NCBI RefSeq assembly: GCF_001311175.1 | Contig: NZ_BBAI01000018.1 | Span: forward strand, 1-49,545 | Source: Lacticaseibacillus pantheris DSM 15945 = JCM 12539 = NBRC 106106 | GTDB taxonomy: Bacteria; Bacillota; Bacilli; Lactobacillales; Lactobacillaceae | Direction: 5' to 3' | DNA length: 49,545 bases | Position numbers and translations under genes: made by a program | The notes under the pieces: model-generated | The model's database searches: none | What the model saw: only the letters and a program-made list of their open reading frames with translations | What the model was told of the DNA's origin: nothing | Shown: piece after piece, positions 9,405 to 19,502 of the stretch | How the letters are laid out: each line of letters starts with the position of its first letter | Position numbering within the stretch: the stretch's first letter is position 1

Positions 9405-9908
9405 CTACCCCTCCTGCACCTTTGTGCCATCAATACTGGTAATTTGGGGCTCCACCCCGAGATTGCGTAAAAACCGTAACAAGTCCGCCGAGCTAATCAC
9501 CGCAGTTCGTGCCGGGTCCCCAAAGTGGAACCCCAGCGCGGACCGGCCGGTTAGCTGACGACTGATAATGACTCGTACCGGCGTATCCTCAGCCAGTACC
9601 AGCGGACTTACGAGTCCCGGCGCTACACCCATAGCTGCGGCCAACTCCTCATTAGTAGCCATCCGGACGCGGCTGCGACTCACGCCCATAACGCTAGCCA
9701 ACGTGTGTACATCAACACGGTTCTGGTCGTCCTGGAGTACCAAGACCAGTTTGCCATCCACACTAAACAGGATGTTTTTCACCACAATTACGCCCGCAAA
9801 TGCCGCTTCTTGATCGTCTAGCATCCGCCGAACGGGCGCGTGCTGGATAACGCGATATTTAACTTGCAGACTGTCTAATCGCTGTAAGTATTGCTCTGGT
9901 AATGTCAT
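9405..9908 (-). CDS. YbaK/ProX-type aminoacyl-tRNA deacylase
   Basis: A 167-residue protein of the YbaK/prolyl-tRNA editing superfamily, which hydrolyses mischarged aminoacyl-tRNA in trans. The fold is seen in the VKNILFSVDGKLVLVL strands, with the conserved lysine in VVKN, the GVAPGLVSPL loop and the C-terminal GFHFGDPARTAVISSADLLRFL stretch, which is close to PrdX/ProXp proteins. I chose the ATG at 9908 because AGGTGG precedes it; the in-frame ATG 30 bases upstream has no ribosome site. Which tRNA it edits is not visible. Confidence 0.82.
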   Translation of the reverse strand: MTLPEQYLQRLDSLQVKYRVIQHAPVRRMLDDQEAAFAGVIVVKNILFSVDGKLVLVLQDDQNRVDVHTLASVMGVSRSRVRMATNEELAAAMGVAPGLVSPLVLAEDTPVRVIISRQLTGRSALGFHFGDPARTAVISSADLLRFLRNLGVEPQITSIDGTKVQEG

Positions 9909-9985
9909 TATGTTCAACCACCTATCCTTACGAACCATTTTTCACTATCAGCCGGACTGGGTCAACGGCCGAAAGTCCTAGTTTG

Positions 9986-10765
9986 TTAACCGTTACCTTG
10001 ATCACCATTGCCGCAATTTCCTGCACCCTGCTCCCGCATCCGCACCACGTAGGCATCCAGCAAAATACGGCAAATAACCTGCAGGGGTAACCGGGAATGG
10101 ACCTCGTAATCCGGGAAGTACGACTCCGCCGACTTAAACCCGGTCAACAAGATATCGGTGGAATGAGCCAGTGGTGCGTCGGGGTTCGTGGTCACCGTGA
10201 CGATGGGCACCCCGCGCGCTCGCAGTCGTCGGGCTGCCGTCACCAGCTCCGGTGTTTCACCGTTGAGGGAAATAAAGATTGCGCACGCCGTCGTCGGTAC
10301 CCGCTCCGCGAGCGTCACGATAATATTGGGATCATGCAACGTCTGCGTATACTTCCCCGCGAGCTGAAACTTGAGCGTCATCTCGTCAGCAATCATCTCC
10401 GAGAGGCCACGGGCAAAGATGTACAGCATCTGCGCGCCAGCAAACTGCTGCACACTGTCCTCAATGGTGGCAATATCCAGCTGGTTGATGGTTTGTTGAA
10501 CCTCCCGCAGGTTGGCGGTAATCACCTGACGAATGTTGTCGTCAGCCGCCCGCAACACGGCGGGTTCCTCGTCACCTGGGTGCCCCGCCGAATGCCGAAA
10601 ATCAGTGTACCCGGAATAACCCATTTTCTTCATGGTGCGGACGATGGTCGCCGTCGATACGTTCGCAAACTCAGCAAACTCAACGATCGACATCCCCATA
10701 ATTTGTGCACGTTGCCGGTCAATCAAATCAACCACGTATTGTTCGCTAGCGCTGTATTTACCCAT
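9986..10765 (-). CDS. RpiR-family transcriptional regulator of the fructose genes
   Basis: A 259-residue regulator with an N-terminal helix-turn-helix (about 15-60; EFAEFANVSTATIVRTMKKM) and a C-terminal SIS sugar-phosphate-binding domain (about 100-230; YIFARGLSEMIADEM, ISLNGETPELVTAARR). RpiR proteins sense phosphorylated sugars. It is divergent from fruK-fruA, with 112 bases between, which makes it the probable local regulator; the likely effector is fructose 1-phosphate or a related sugar phosphate, which is inference. GGAAGGA precedes the ATG. The frame is intact. Most fru operons use a DeoR-type FruR instead, so this pairing is somewhat unusual. Confidence 0.88.
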   Translation of the reverse strand: MGKYSASEQYVVDLIDRQRAQIMGMSIVEFAEFANVSTATIVRTMKKMGYSGYTDFRHSAGHPGDEEPAVLRAADDNIRQVITANLREVQQTINQLDIATIEDSVQQFAGAQMLYIFARGLSEMIADEMTLKFQLAGKYTQTLHDPNIIVTLAERVPTTACAIFISLNGETPELVTAARRLRARGVPIVTVTTNPDAPLAHSTDILLTGFKSAESYFPDYEVHSRLPLQVICRILLDAYVVRMREQGAGNCGNGDQGNG

Positions 10766-10802
10766 TTTGATTCCTTCCGTAAACTTTTTCAGTCATTTAG
10801 CG

Positions 10803-10816
10803 TGTAATCGCTGCCA
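10803..10816. promoter_or_regulatory. CcpA cre site
   Basis: TGTAATCGCTGCCA matches the catabolite-response consensus TGWAANCGNTNWCA at all but one fixed position. It lies between the divergent regulator and fruK. A few bases on, GAAAACATTTTC (10821-10832) is a near-palindrome that could be the RpiR operator. Confidence 0.6.
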
Positions 10817-10877
10817 TTTAGAAAACATTTTCGGTCCGACCTGCGTTATTCTCAGTATGTTAACAGGAGGTGCAGCC

Positions 10878-11800
10878 ATGATTTATACATTAACTTTGAA
10901 CCCAGCAATTGATTTATTCATTGATACGCCCCGCATGGATGAAGGCGTGGTGAACCGGACCAATAGTTACGACGTCCAGGCCAACGGTAAGGGCGTCAAC
11001 GTTTCATTCATTCTACAACGGTTACACGTCCCGAACCAAGCCTGGGCATTGGTGGCGGCTTCACGCTGGACTACATAAGTCAGCAGCTAACCGCCGCTGG
11101 CATCACTAACGACTTTGTCGATAGTGGTGGCACCACCCGCATTAACGTCTTTGCCCACGTTCAGGATGGCCACCGAGAGTACAAGTTGGTGAATCCCGGT
11201 CCGGTTGTCGCCAGCAGTGCCCGCCAACAGCTGGTGGACAAACTGGCGCGGTTAGGCCATGGGGACGTCCTCATTATTTCGGGTAGCTTTGCGCAAGGTA
11301 TCGAGCCGGATTTCATCACTAGCGTCGGGCGCATGTCCGCCCAGCAACATTTCCGGCTCGTCATTGATACCTCTTACCCCACGGTGCTCGACACGTTGCA
11401 GTACCACCCGCTGTTAATTAAACCCAACAACGCGGAACTAACAAGTTGGTTTGGCCTCCCAGCTGATGCTGACACCGACCAGTTGGTCCGCCTAGGTCAC
11501 CATCTCAGGGATCGGGGCGCACAAAACGTGCTCATTTCCCGGGGCGGTGCGGGTGCCATCCTGATTGGCGAGCACGACTACACCGGGTCGGCCCCCCGCG
11601 TCAACGTCCTCAACTCGGCGGGTGCGGGCGACACGATGCTTGGGACGTTTGTAGCGGGATTAGTCAACGGCAAAGACGCACCGGATAACCTCCGCATGGC
11701 GCTGGCAGCCGGAAGCGACACGGCCCGTTCCGCATGGATTACTGATTTCCAGCACGTTGACGAATTAGCTGAACAGGTACAAATCAAGCAACTGTCATGA
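10878..11800 (+). CDS. fruK: 1-phosphofructokinase (frameshifted)
   Basis: A PfkB-family kinase that converts fructose 1-phosphate to fructose 1,6-bisphosphate. The N-terminal TLTLNPAIDLF, the GKGVNVS substrate motif and the GAGDTMLGTF motif with the catalytic aspartate are present. The frame breaks near 11050; one G added to the GG run there gives LGIGGGFTLDYI-type continuity and about 307 residues, the family's length. ACAGGAGG precedes the ATG. It lies 34 bases upstream of the fructose PTS gene; that context favours fructose 1-phosphate over tagatose 6-phosphate as substrate. Confidence 0.92.
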
Positions 11801-11834
11801 TCGAGTTAACTTACGGACAAGGAGGAAAAAAAAG

Positions 11835-13788
11835 ATGGCAAATTATGATTTAATTGCCGCGACCGGTTGTGCAACGGGGATTGCGCACACCTACATGGCT
11901 GAAGAAGCACTAGAGCAGGAAGCCAAGCGCCGTGGCCTGACCATTAAGGTGGAAACGCATGGACAAACGGGGGTGGACGACCCGCTAACCCAGGAAGAAA
12001 TCGACAACGCACGGGCAGTCATCATCGCTTCGGACATCGATGTGGACGCTGACCGCTTTGCGGGGATGCCCCTGATCATGGTCCCCGTCGCCGCAGGGAT
12101 TCGTGATCCCGGTAAACTATTTGACGAGGCGTTAGCCAAAGACGCACCCATCTACAAAGCTAACCAATCCGCTAAGGCTGCTGCCACCGGCAATACACAA
12201 GGCGGCGGTCTGGGGCACCTAATCTACACCAGCCTGATGAACGGGGTATCACACATGTTGCCGGTTGTCGTCGCCGGTGGTGTACTCACCGCCATTTCGT
12301 TTTTCTGGGGTATCTATTCGGCTGACCCCAAGAGCGACCAATTCAACGCCTTTGCTGCCATGCTTAATTCCATCGGTGGCACCACTATGGGACTCATGGT
12401 CCCCGTACTCTGTGCCTACATTGGTGAAGCCATCGCCAAGCGTAGCGGGCTGATTGTCGGCTTTGCCGTGGGGATGATTGCCCTGAACGGGGGTACCGGC
12501 TTCCTCGGTGGTATCGTCGGTGGTTACATCGCCGGGGCCGTAGTGATTTTGCTGCAGTATTTGCTCAAGCCCCTGCCCGATAAAGAATTTCGGGGACTCA
12601 AAGCTATCTTTCTTTATCCCGTTCTCGGGGTTTTCATCGCCGGAGTAATTATGTGGGTGATTACCAAGCCAATGGCTGGCATTAACACCGGCATGATGAG
12701 CTTCCTGAAGGGGATGCAAAACTCCGATCCCATTATTCTGGGCCTCATCGTGGGGATTATGTGCGCATCTGACTTTGGTGGACCCATTAACAAAGCCGCA
12801 TACCTTACCGGGACGGCGCTGTTGGCCCAGGGCAACACCCTGTTCATGGCTGGTGTGTCCGCTGCCTGCATCGCCCCACCGATTGCGACCGGTATTGCGG
12901 TCTTGCTCAATCCCAAAGCATACACAAAGGACGACCGCAGTGCGGGCTACGTCAACTTCCTGTTGGGTTCCACCCACATTACCGAAGGCGCCATCCCCTT
13001 TGCCGCTAAGAATCCGTTACTGAACATCCCGTCATTTATGTTGGGTTCCGCCATTGCGTCAATCCTCACCTACATGAGCCGCATCAAGTGCCGGCACCTC
13101 ACGGGGGCTTCATCATCCTGCCGCTGGTTAACCATCCCATTTTATGGGTAGTCTACATCCTGATTGGGGCCGCGGCTTCCGGTGTGCTACTAGCGCTAAT
13201 TGCCGGGCACTCCGCAAAGAAGCACGGTGTGAGCCAGAATTCCGTATCGCTAGCCGGACTTACTGGCGACGAGGCGGTCGCCGCTATCGCTCCGGAAGCG
13301 GCCACAGCAGCGCCTAGTGATGCTGAGGCGACTAATGCTGACAATAATCTGGGTGATATCCTTACCGCTGACGACGTGGTGCTGAACGTCCAAGCCGCAA
13401 CCCGAGACGACGCCCTGCACCAGCTGGCTGAACTCGCGGTCCGGAACGGTATCGCCGCGGATGCGGAGGCCGTATACCAGAAGTACCTTCACCGTGAGAG
13501 TGAGGCTCAACCGGTATGGAACAAGGTATCGCCATCCCCCACGCACAGGACGCCACCATTAACCGCTCGGCCATGCTGGTAGTACGATTGCAGCAACCCG
13601 TTGAGTGGCAAACGTTCGACAATCAACCCGTCGACACCCTGATTAGCTTTCTCATTCCGGAACATGACAACGGTGCACATCTCCACTACCTGAGCAACAC
13701 CGCTAAACTCTTGACGCACCAGAGCTTTATCAAGCAACTCAAAGCGGCGCACACACCAATGCAAATTTTGACACTGTTTAAGGAGTAG
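11835..13788 (+). CDS. fruA: Fructose PTS permease EIIBCA (two frameshifts)
   Basis: The fructose-specific phosphotransferase permease, which imports fructose and releases fructose 1-phosphate. Domain order is IIB (about 1-100, phosphocysteine C12 in TGCATGIAHTY), a membrane IIC domain (about 130-460, with many hydrophobic spans and the GSTHITEGAIPF signature), a linker rich in Ala, and IIA (about 505-651, phospho-histidine in GIAIPHA). Frame breaks lie near 13090 (AAG-GTG) and near 13508 (CAA run); one base at each gives 651 residues. AAGGAGG precedes the ATG. It is cotranscribed with fruK. Confidence 0.93.
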
Positions 13789-13894
13789 CACGCCAAGGTT
13801 AATCCGTAATACGCAAACACGACCCAGTGGCATTTACCCCAAAGCGGGGAACTGTTACTAGGTCGTCTTTGTGTGCTTCAAACTGGCGTTAACT
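13789..13894. repeat. Long imperfect hairpin after fruA
   Basis: ACGCCA near 13791 pairs with TGGCGT near 13887, and an inner part (GACC, AGT, CCCC with loop AAAG) pairs with CGGGG, ACT, GGTC. No T tract follows, so it is not a standard terminator. The rest of the gap to 14000 holds the leader of the next gene. Confidence 0.55.
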
Positions 13895-13999
13895 AATATA
13901 GCCCGTGTACGAACGGAGTATTAGGGACATCGTAAAAACTTCCCGCGTGCAGTATAATCAGCGGGTAAGCACTTTCACGTAACATGGAGGGGAACATTC

Positions 14000-14446
14000 A
14001 TGCCTAAACAACGGGTAATAAACGGTTTAACGCTTGTTTCGCTGTTAGTCCAACTAACCTTAATGGTCTCACTACAGGAGCAATTAGTTGCTACCATGCC
14101 TAAGATTATTACTATACTCACGGGCAACATCATCAATACCATCGGCGGCACCGGCAGCATTCTTGCGCCTGCAAGCATTTTCTTACTGCTGATGGCCGTG
14201 CTCGCGTGGGCCCTGACGGTAATTGCTCACGAAATTGCCGGACGGCCTGAGCCAAGTATCAGTATGTGGTCCGGCTTAGTCGCTGTGCTGAGTCCCTATG
14301 TAATTGCGTTATCATGGTCGGTTCTGCTTACCTTTTTCGATTTACAAAGTGGGGGCACCATCTTAGCAATCATTAGTACGGCTGTGCTGTTCGTTTGTAT
14401 CTTACTCAAACTGCTGCACCACCCGACGGCCACTCAGAACGGCTAA
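14000..14446 (+). CDS. Four-span membrane protein of unknown function
   Basis: I do not recognise this 148-residue protein. It has four hydrophobic spans at about 8-27, 50-75, 90-113 and 117-138, short loops, and a polar C-terminal tail. A first-span charge pattern with Lys/Arg at the N-terminus fits an inside N-terminus. GGAGGGG is 7 bases before the ATG. It may be a small holin-like or DUF membrane protein. It is followed by a GNAT gene on the same strand, 61 bases on, without any clear functional link. Confidence 0.7.
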   Translation: MPKQRVINGLTLVSLLVQLTLMVSLQEQLVATMPKIITILTGNIINTIGGTGSILAPASIFLLLMAVLAWALTVIAHEIAGRPEPSISMWSGLVAVLSPYVIALSWSVLLTFFDLQSGGTILAIISTAVLFVCILLKLLHHPTATQNG

Positions 14447-14507
14447 CGTGCGCACAACCGTTCCAACACCATAGATCAAACCGACACACTTACTGGGAGG
14501 CTCGCCA

Positions 14508-15008
14508 TTGACCGAGTTTATCATCAAACCTACTGAACCCTCAACCGACTTTGCGGCCATCGCGCAAGTTTACTACCAGACCTGGATGGCGACATACCGG
14601 GGCCTAATAGCGGATGGCTATTTACAGCAGCTATCCCCATCTACGTGGCACCCTGAGCGCCGCTGGCGGAACACTATCATTGCCAGCACTACCAAGGGCG
14701 AGATTGTTGGCGTATGCAGCTTTGGGCCTAGCCGCATGGATACTCACACCGGTTGGGGTGAAATATACTCGCTCTACGTTCTGCCCGCTTACCATGGGGC
14801 GGGTTTGGGCCGGAAGTTACTGGATGCCGCCATGACGAGGTTACGGACAAAGTACGACCACATTTTCTTGCTGGTGCTGGTTGGCAACCAAGCAGCACAG
14901 GGTTTCTACCGGCACGTAGGATTTGGCGATACGGGCAAACGGCGTACTGACCAGGTTCCTGGCGCCACGCTAAAGGAAGCGTACATGGAGTGGCGTGGTG
15001 AACTGTAG
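14508..15008 (+). CDS. GNAT-family N-acetyltransferase
   Basis: A 166-residue acetyltransferase. The CoA-binding motif is SLYVLPAYHGAGLGRKLL, with the GNQAAQGFYRHVGF motif B. The start is the TTG at 14508, 7 bases behind GGGAGG; the next in-frame ATG would remove the first strand. Possible roles include amine or antibiotic acetylation, but the sequence does not decide. Convergent with the small membrane gene on the other strand, whose stop is 6 bases away. Confidence 0.85.
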   Translation: MTEFIIKPTEPSTDFAAIAQVYYQTWMATYRGLIADGYLQQLSPSTWHPERRWRNTIIASTTKGEIVGVCSFGPSRMDTHTGWGEIYSLYVLPAYHGAGLGRKLLDAAMTRLRTKYDHIFLLVLVGNQAAQGFYRHVGFGDTGKRRTDQVPGATLKEAYMEWRGEL

Positions 15009-15013
15009 TCAGA

Positions 15014-15175
15014 CTAGCGCGAGCGCTTGCCCTGGAAAGCAGGCCACGCAACCGCGAATAGTAGCAATGCACCAACAACCCAACACAGCAATCCGCCATA
15101 CGGAATTACCGGCATCAAAACTAGTACAACAATTTGCAAAATAATTAGGCTTAGCACCAAAAAGTTAATGCGCAT
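15014..15175 (-). CDS. Small two-span membrane protein (53 residues)
   Basis: A short gene that standard length cut-offs would miss. The ATG at 15175 follows GGGGGTG 5 bases upstream. The product is 53 residues: a hydrophobic span (about 4-21, IILQIVVLVL), a short turn VIPYGG, a second span (about 28-44, LLCWVVGALLLF), and a basic tail QGKRSR. It closes with TAG at 15014. The shape resembles small membrane peptides of lactobacilli, but I know no named family. It has its own leader (15176-15300). Confidence 0.65.
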   Translation of the reverse strand: MRINFLVLSLIILQIVVLVLMPVIPYGGLLCWVVGALLLFAVAWPAFQGKRSR

Positions 15176-15311
15176 GTTGCACCCCCAGGTCTCGTTCCAG
15201 CATCGACGACAAAACTACGGTTAAGTGTATAATGTGGTGCCAGATTCGTAAAGCGTTTTCACCGAGGACGATCAAAAAGGGTGTTCACACGCGCGGCCAC
15301 CCACTTTAATT

Positions 15312-16174
15312 TTATAGAAACGCCGTGACGACACTACCAACAACCACCAATAGCAGTCCTAATAGCGTGAAGGTCATTGCTCGACCACGCCGCGCTTCAT
15401 GCAGAACGAACATTCCACCCAGAGTCGAAATCACCACGTTCAGCTGGGTGATGACGTACGCAGTCGCCACACCGTTGGCCTTAGCAGAAAAGATGTAGGC
15501 CAATGCAGACAAGCTGAACACAATCCCGACAATTCCGTTTTTCCACGTTGCCGCCTCACTGAATGCCTTTCCCTTAGACATTACCAGAGCGTAGACCGAC
15601 GCACCCAGGAAAATTCCGAGCATTTGCGGGAAGAAGTAGCTCATGCCACTCTTGTCGGCCAACAACGGTATTTTTGGGAGCACACTGTAGATCCAGTACC
15701 CGATGGTGGTAGGTAACAAAGTTGTCAGTGCCGCAGCCATAGTGCTGTTGTCCTTACCGTCCGACTTTTCACCCACAGTCGTCATCAGCACCCCAACGAT
15801 AATCAGGGCAATCGCTAGGAACCCGAACACACGAGCGCCAGCTCCCTTCCACTCACCAAACATCAGCACCCCGATTAAGGAAGTACCAACAACTGGAACC
15901 CAGTGGACAAGGGCATGGTCTTCGAAACGCCGATACGGTTAAAGCTGATGTACTGACCGGTTTGCCCAATTACCCAAAAGGCACCGGACAATAAGCTCAT
16001 CCAGAACGCCGCACCCGTGACCATGTTGGTCAACAGTAACGTGACTAAACCGACCAGCAACGCGCCCAGGCCGGTCCCCAAGATCTGGTTAGTTTCCCTG
16101 CCACCCATCTTGCTGATGATCATCGGCTGAATGCCCCAACCAATTGCTGGAATCAATGCAATGAGAATGTTCAT
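15312..16174 (-). CDS. GRP-family sugar porter (RbsU/GlcU-like), frameshifted
   Basis: A sugar:proton symporter of the drug/metabolite-transporter superfamily, type glucose/ribose porter. It has ten predicted spans. The N-terminal ALIPAIGWGIQPMIISKMGG and the C-terminal GVATAYVITQLNVVISTLGG are characteristic. The frame breaks near 15885, where TTGGTAC should probably read TTGGGTAC (FQLLGTSLIGVL); the repaired protein is about 287 residues. AAAGGATG lies 11 bases before the ATG, a rather long spacing. No ribose genes lie nearby, so the sugar, glucose or ribose, is open. Confidence 0.85.
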
Positions 16175-16508
16175 TTGAAGTTTGTCATCCTTTCTGAAAT
16201 TAACGTTAAAGTTAACGGTAACACTAAAGCGTATCAATGTGCCACAAAGATACCCAGGTGTCATATTTTCACAATGTCATGAGGGCCGCGTGTACGGCCC
16301 ACTATTAATGATTAACCATACAATTGTACCGGAAAGGTGTATACCAATCAATTCGGTTAGCACCGTATCTGGACAAAGCCGTTATGTTTACCAATGTAGT
16401 TAACAATGTAAGCGCATAACGTTTGAACCATTGCTATTCTGAAACGGACCTGTATACATGCGTTACCAAACATTACCGCCAAAAATATTTACCGAATCGT
16501 TAGCATAT
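16175..16508. other. Leader of the sugar porter, with cre-like site
   Basis: No gene is seen in this gap of more than 300 bases. AGTTAACGGTAACA (16210-16223), close to the porter start, matches the cre consensus except at two positions. A GGGCCG/CGGCCC hairpin lies at about 16283-16302. The remainder is A+T-rich. Confidence 0.5.
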
Positions 16509-16557
16509 AAAAAAAGCCACCGCCATCCCGGACAACATCCGTAATGACGGTGGCTTT
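16509..16557 (-). terminator. Terminator of rnr-smpB
   Basis: On the minus strand AAAGCCACCG pairs with CGGTGGCTTT, followed by more than five T. It lies directly after the smpB stop. Confidence 0.9.
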
Positions 16558-16561
16558 AATT

Positions 16562-17035
16562 CTAGTAGCGTTCCTTTATGGCCCGCGCAATTTCCCGGTC
16601 TTGGTCCCGCCGCCTGAGCGTTTCCCGCTTATCGTAGTTGTGCTTACCAGCGGCAATGCCTAGCAACACCTTTGCGTACCCATGCTTCAAGTAAACTCGT
16701 AAAGGCACAATGGTTAGACCCTTACCGGCCGTGGCCTCGTCCAACTTACGAATTTCCTGCTTGTGCAGCAATAACTTCCGGTTACGCAGCGGATCCACGT
16801 TGAAAACGTTACCCTCTTTGTACGGGCTAATATGCACGTTCTCCAACCACGCTTCGCCATTCCGAATGCGGGCAAAGCCATCCTTAAGGTTCATCTTGCC
16901 GTCCCGGACCGATTTAATCTCGGTGCCTGTAAGCGCCAGACCCGCCTCGTACGTGTCGCCAATATTGTAATCGTGTCGCGCCTTCTTGTTCTGCGCCAGC
17001 AAGTTTGCCGGCTTCTGTTGGTGCTTTTTAGCCAT
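16562..17035 (-). CDS. smpB: SsrA-binding protein SmpB
   Basis: SmpB brings tmRNA to stalled ribosomes in trans-translation. The 157-residue protein is complete, with [14 protein letters not shown] at the N-terminus, the [19 protein letters not shown] core, and the basic tail rich in Arg that reaches into the decoding site. AAGGGGG precedes the ATG. It is 31 bases downstream of rnr, the usual partner: RNase R degrades the mRNA released by trans-translation. The tmRNA gene is not in this window. Confidence 0.96.
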   Translation of the reverse strand: MAKKHQQKPANLLAQNKKARHDYNIGDTYEAGLALTGTEIKSVRDGKMNLKDGFARIRNGEAWLENVHISPYKEGNVFNVDPLRNRKLLLHKQEIRKLDEATAGKGLTIVPLRVYLKHGYAKVLLGIAAGKHNYDKRETLRRRDQDREIARAIKERY

Positions 17036-17066
17036 GTTGACGCCCCCTTCCGGCGAAACGAGTGTA

Positions 17067-19432
17067 TTACTTACGCTTCATGTGCATCTGGTTAAACGGT
17101 TGCTGACCCTTCTTCTGGCCACCGCGCTGCTGTCGCTGACCACCGTTGCGGTTGTTACCGTTACGGTTATTACCGCCAAAACTAGGCTTGCCACCATGGT
17201 TGTTGTTCCGTCGCGGCTGCGGCTTCTTGATGTCGCTAGTGTCAAAGTTGGCTTCAGGCGCCTTGTCGGGATCGACAATGGCAAAGTCAACGTTATGCTG
17301 TTCAACGTCCACGTTCTCCAGACGTACCCGAATTGGCTGGCCAATACGGTACATTCTGTGAGAACCAGCACCAACCAGCGCCATTTGTTGTTCAACGAAC
17401 TGGTAGTAGTCGTCGGTCATGTTGCTAATGTGCACTAGGCCTTCGACCGTATTCGGCAGCTGTACGAACATCCCGAAACTCAGAACGGACGAGACCACGG
17501 CATCGAATTCCTGGCCCACTTTGTCCTGCATGTATTCGGCCTTCTTGAGGTCGTCAACCGCACGTTCGGTATCGATGCTCCGGCGTTCGGCAGTGGACGT
17601 CTGGACCGCGATATCTGGCAGTACCTGCTTCCACTTGGCCTTCACGTCCTCGCTGGTGCTGTGGGCGTACTGGCGAATCATCCGGTGCGCGACCAAGTCG
17701 GGGTACCGGCGAATTGGCGAAGTAAAGTGTGAGTAATACTTTGCCGCCAAACCAAAGTGTCCCAGTGGGTCCGGTGAGTAACGCGCCTGCTGCAGGCTCC
17801 GCAGCAACTTCACGTTCACCATGGCCTCTTCGGGTGTGCCGGCAACGTCCGTCACCACCTGCTGGAGCATCCGTGGCGTCACGTCTTTGCCCTTCACGTT
17901 ATGAATCTGAATCCCAAAGGTGGCCAGGAAGTCCATGAATTCCTTCATCGAATCCTTGTCTGGCTGCTCGTGGACACGGTACAGGAACGGCAGGTGAGCA
18001 TCGTAATAGTGCTTAGCCACCGTTTCGTTTGCGGCCAACATGAAGCTTTCAATCATGCGTTCCGAGGTGCCGCGTTCGCGCAGCACGATGTCGATAGGGT
18101 GACCATCATCGTCCACCACAATTTTGGCTTCGTTTTCTTCAAAGTCGATGGCACCGCGCTCATGGCGCATTTTGTATAAAATTTCGTGCAGCTTACCCAT
18201 CTCGGTCAACATGGGCATCAATTCCTGGTGATCACCCAAAACTGAGGTGTCCCCATCCAGGGCCTTGTTGACGTTATTGTAGGTTAAACGCCCGTGAGAA
18301 CGGATCACGCTCGGATAGATATCGTGGTTCACCACGTGCCCGTGTGCATCAATTTCCATATCACAGCTCATTGCCAGGCGGTCAACATCAGGTTCAACGA
18401 ACAAATACCGTTACTCAAACGGAACGGTAGCATCGGAATCACCCGGTCCGTCAGGTAAGTGGACGTCCCACGATCGTAGGCTTCGTCATCAAGCGGCGTG
18501 CCCGGCCGGACGTAATAAGATACGTCCGCGATGTGTACACCCAGGTGGAAATTACCGTTGTCGAGGCGCCAAACCGTGACGGCATCGTCAAAGTCTTTGG
18601 AGTCATCCCCATCGATGGTCACCACTGCCTGGTCGGTAATGTCGCGGCGGCCGGCCCGGTCCGTATCCAGCACGTGGTCAGGCGTACTTTGCGCCTGATC
18701 CAGCACCTCCTGGGGGAAGTTGGCCTTCACGTGGTTGGACATCACGATGCTCATGATGTCGACACCCGGGTCATTCTTGTTTCCCAGGTTCTGGCTCATC
18801 ATCCCCGTCATGCTTGCTGGATGAACGTTATCCGGGTAGTGGGTGATTTCCACCATCACCATGTCGCCCGCCTGGGGGTGCATGCCGGTGTCTTCAACCA
18901 AGATTGGGTACTTGTGAATTTTCTTGTCTGGGCTCGTCACGGTCCCGATAAAACCAGTTTGACGGGCTTCCTTGTCGGGCAGTGGCTGGAATTCGCCCAC
19001 TAAGGACGTGTACTTGTGACCCGTAACCTTAGTGACTTCACCGTCAGCCCCCCGGGTATCGCCCGGTTTAGCGGGATGGAGGATGTTAATCTCCACCGTG
19101 TCCCCGTCAATCGCGTTCTTGGTGTTCGGCGGCGCGATAAACACGTCGGGATCCGTTGAATCCTCGACGCTCACAAAGCCGAAGCCCTTATCGTTACCAC
19201 GGAAAGTCCCCACGATGACCGCTTTAGGGGCACCCAGCGAGTACAGTTCCTGCTCGTTTTGATGAATAAAGCTATCCTTCATCAAGCCGTTGAGCGCGGT
19301 GACCATGTTCTTGATATCGGCACTATCCTTCAACTTGAGAGCTCGTTGTAGCGAAGCGACCGAGTAGTTAACTTGGGCGTTACGTCGAAATAACCCCAGT
19401 AATTCATTACGTATGTGACCAACAGTGGTCAT
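17067..19432 (-). CDS. rnr: Ribonuclease R (frameshifted)
   Basis: A 3'-5' exoribonuclease of the RNB family that degrades structured RNA. Order: N-terminal helical domain, two cold-shock domains (GFGFVSVED at about 84), the catalytic RNB domain with [12 protein letters not shown], an S1 domain ([20 protein letters not shown]), and a Lys/Arg/Gly/Asn/Gln-rich tail of about 70 residues. The frame is lost near 18395; one C added to CC ([11 protein letters not shown]) restores about 788 residues. The gene is upstream of smpB. Its start follows GTGGAGG on the minus strand. Confidence 0.94.
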
Positions 19433-19502
19433 GTTCTACCTCCACGTGGGTCCGGATGAATCGGTACCCACTTCTTCTTTTCAAAGTATTTGATTAACAA
19501 TT

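Noticed and set aside
16265-16508. tmRNA (ssrA) next to smpB
   Set aside because: I looked for the tRNA-like ends and a tag reading frame and saw neither; the gap contains only a small hairpin and the smpB terminator.
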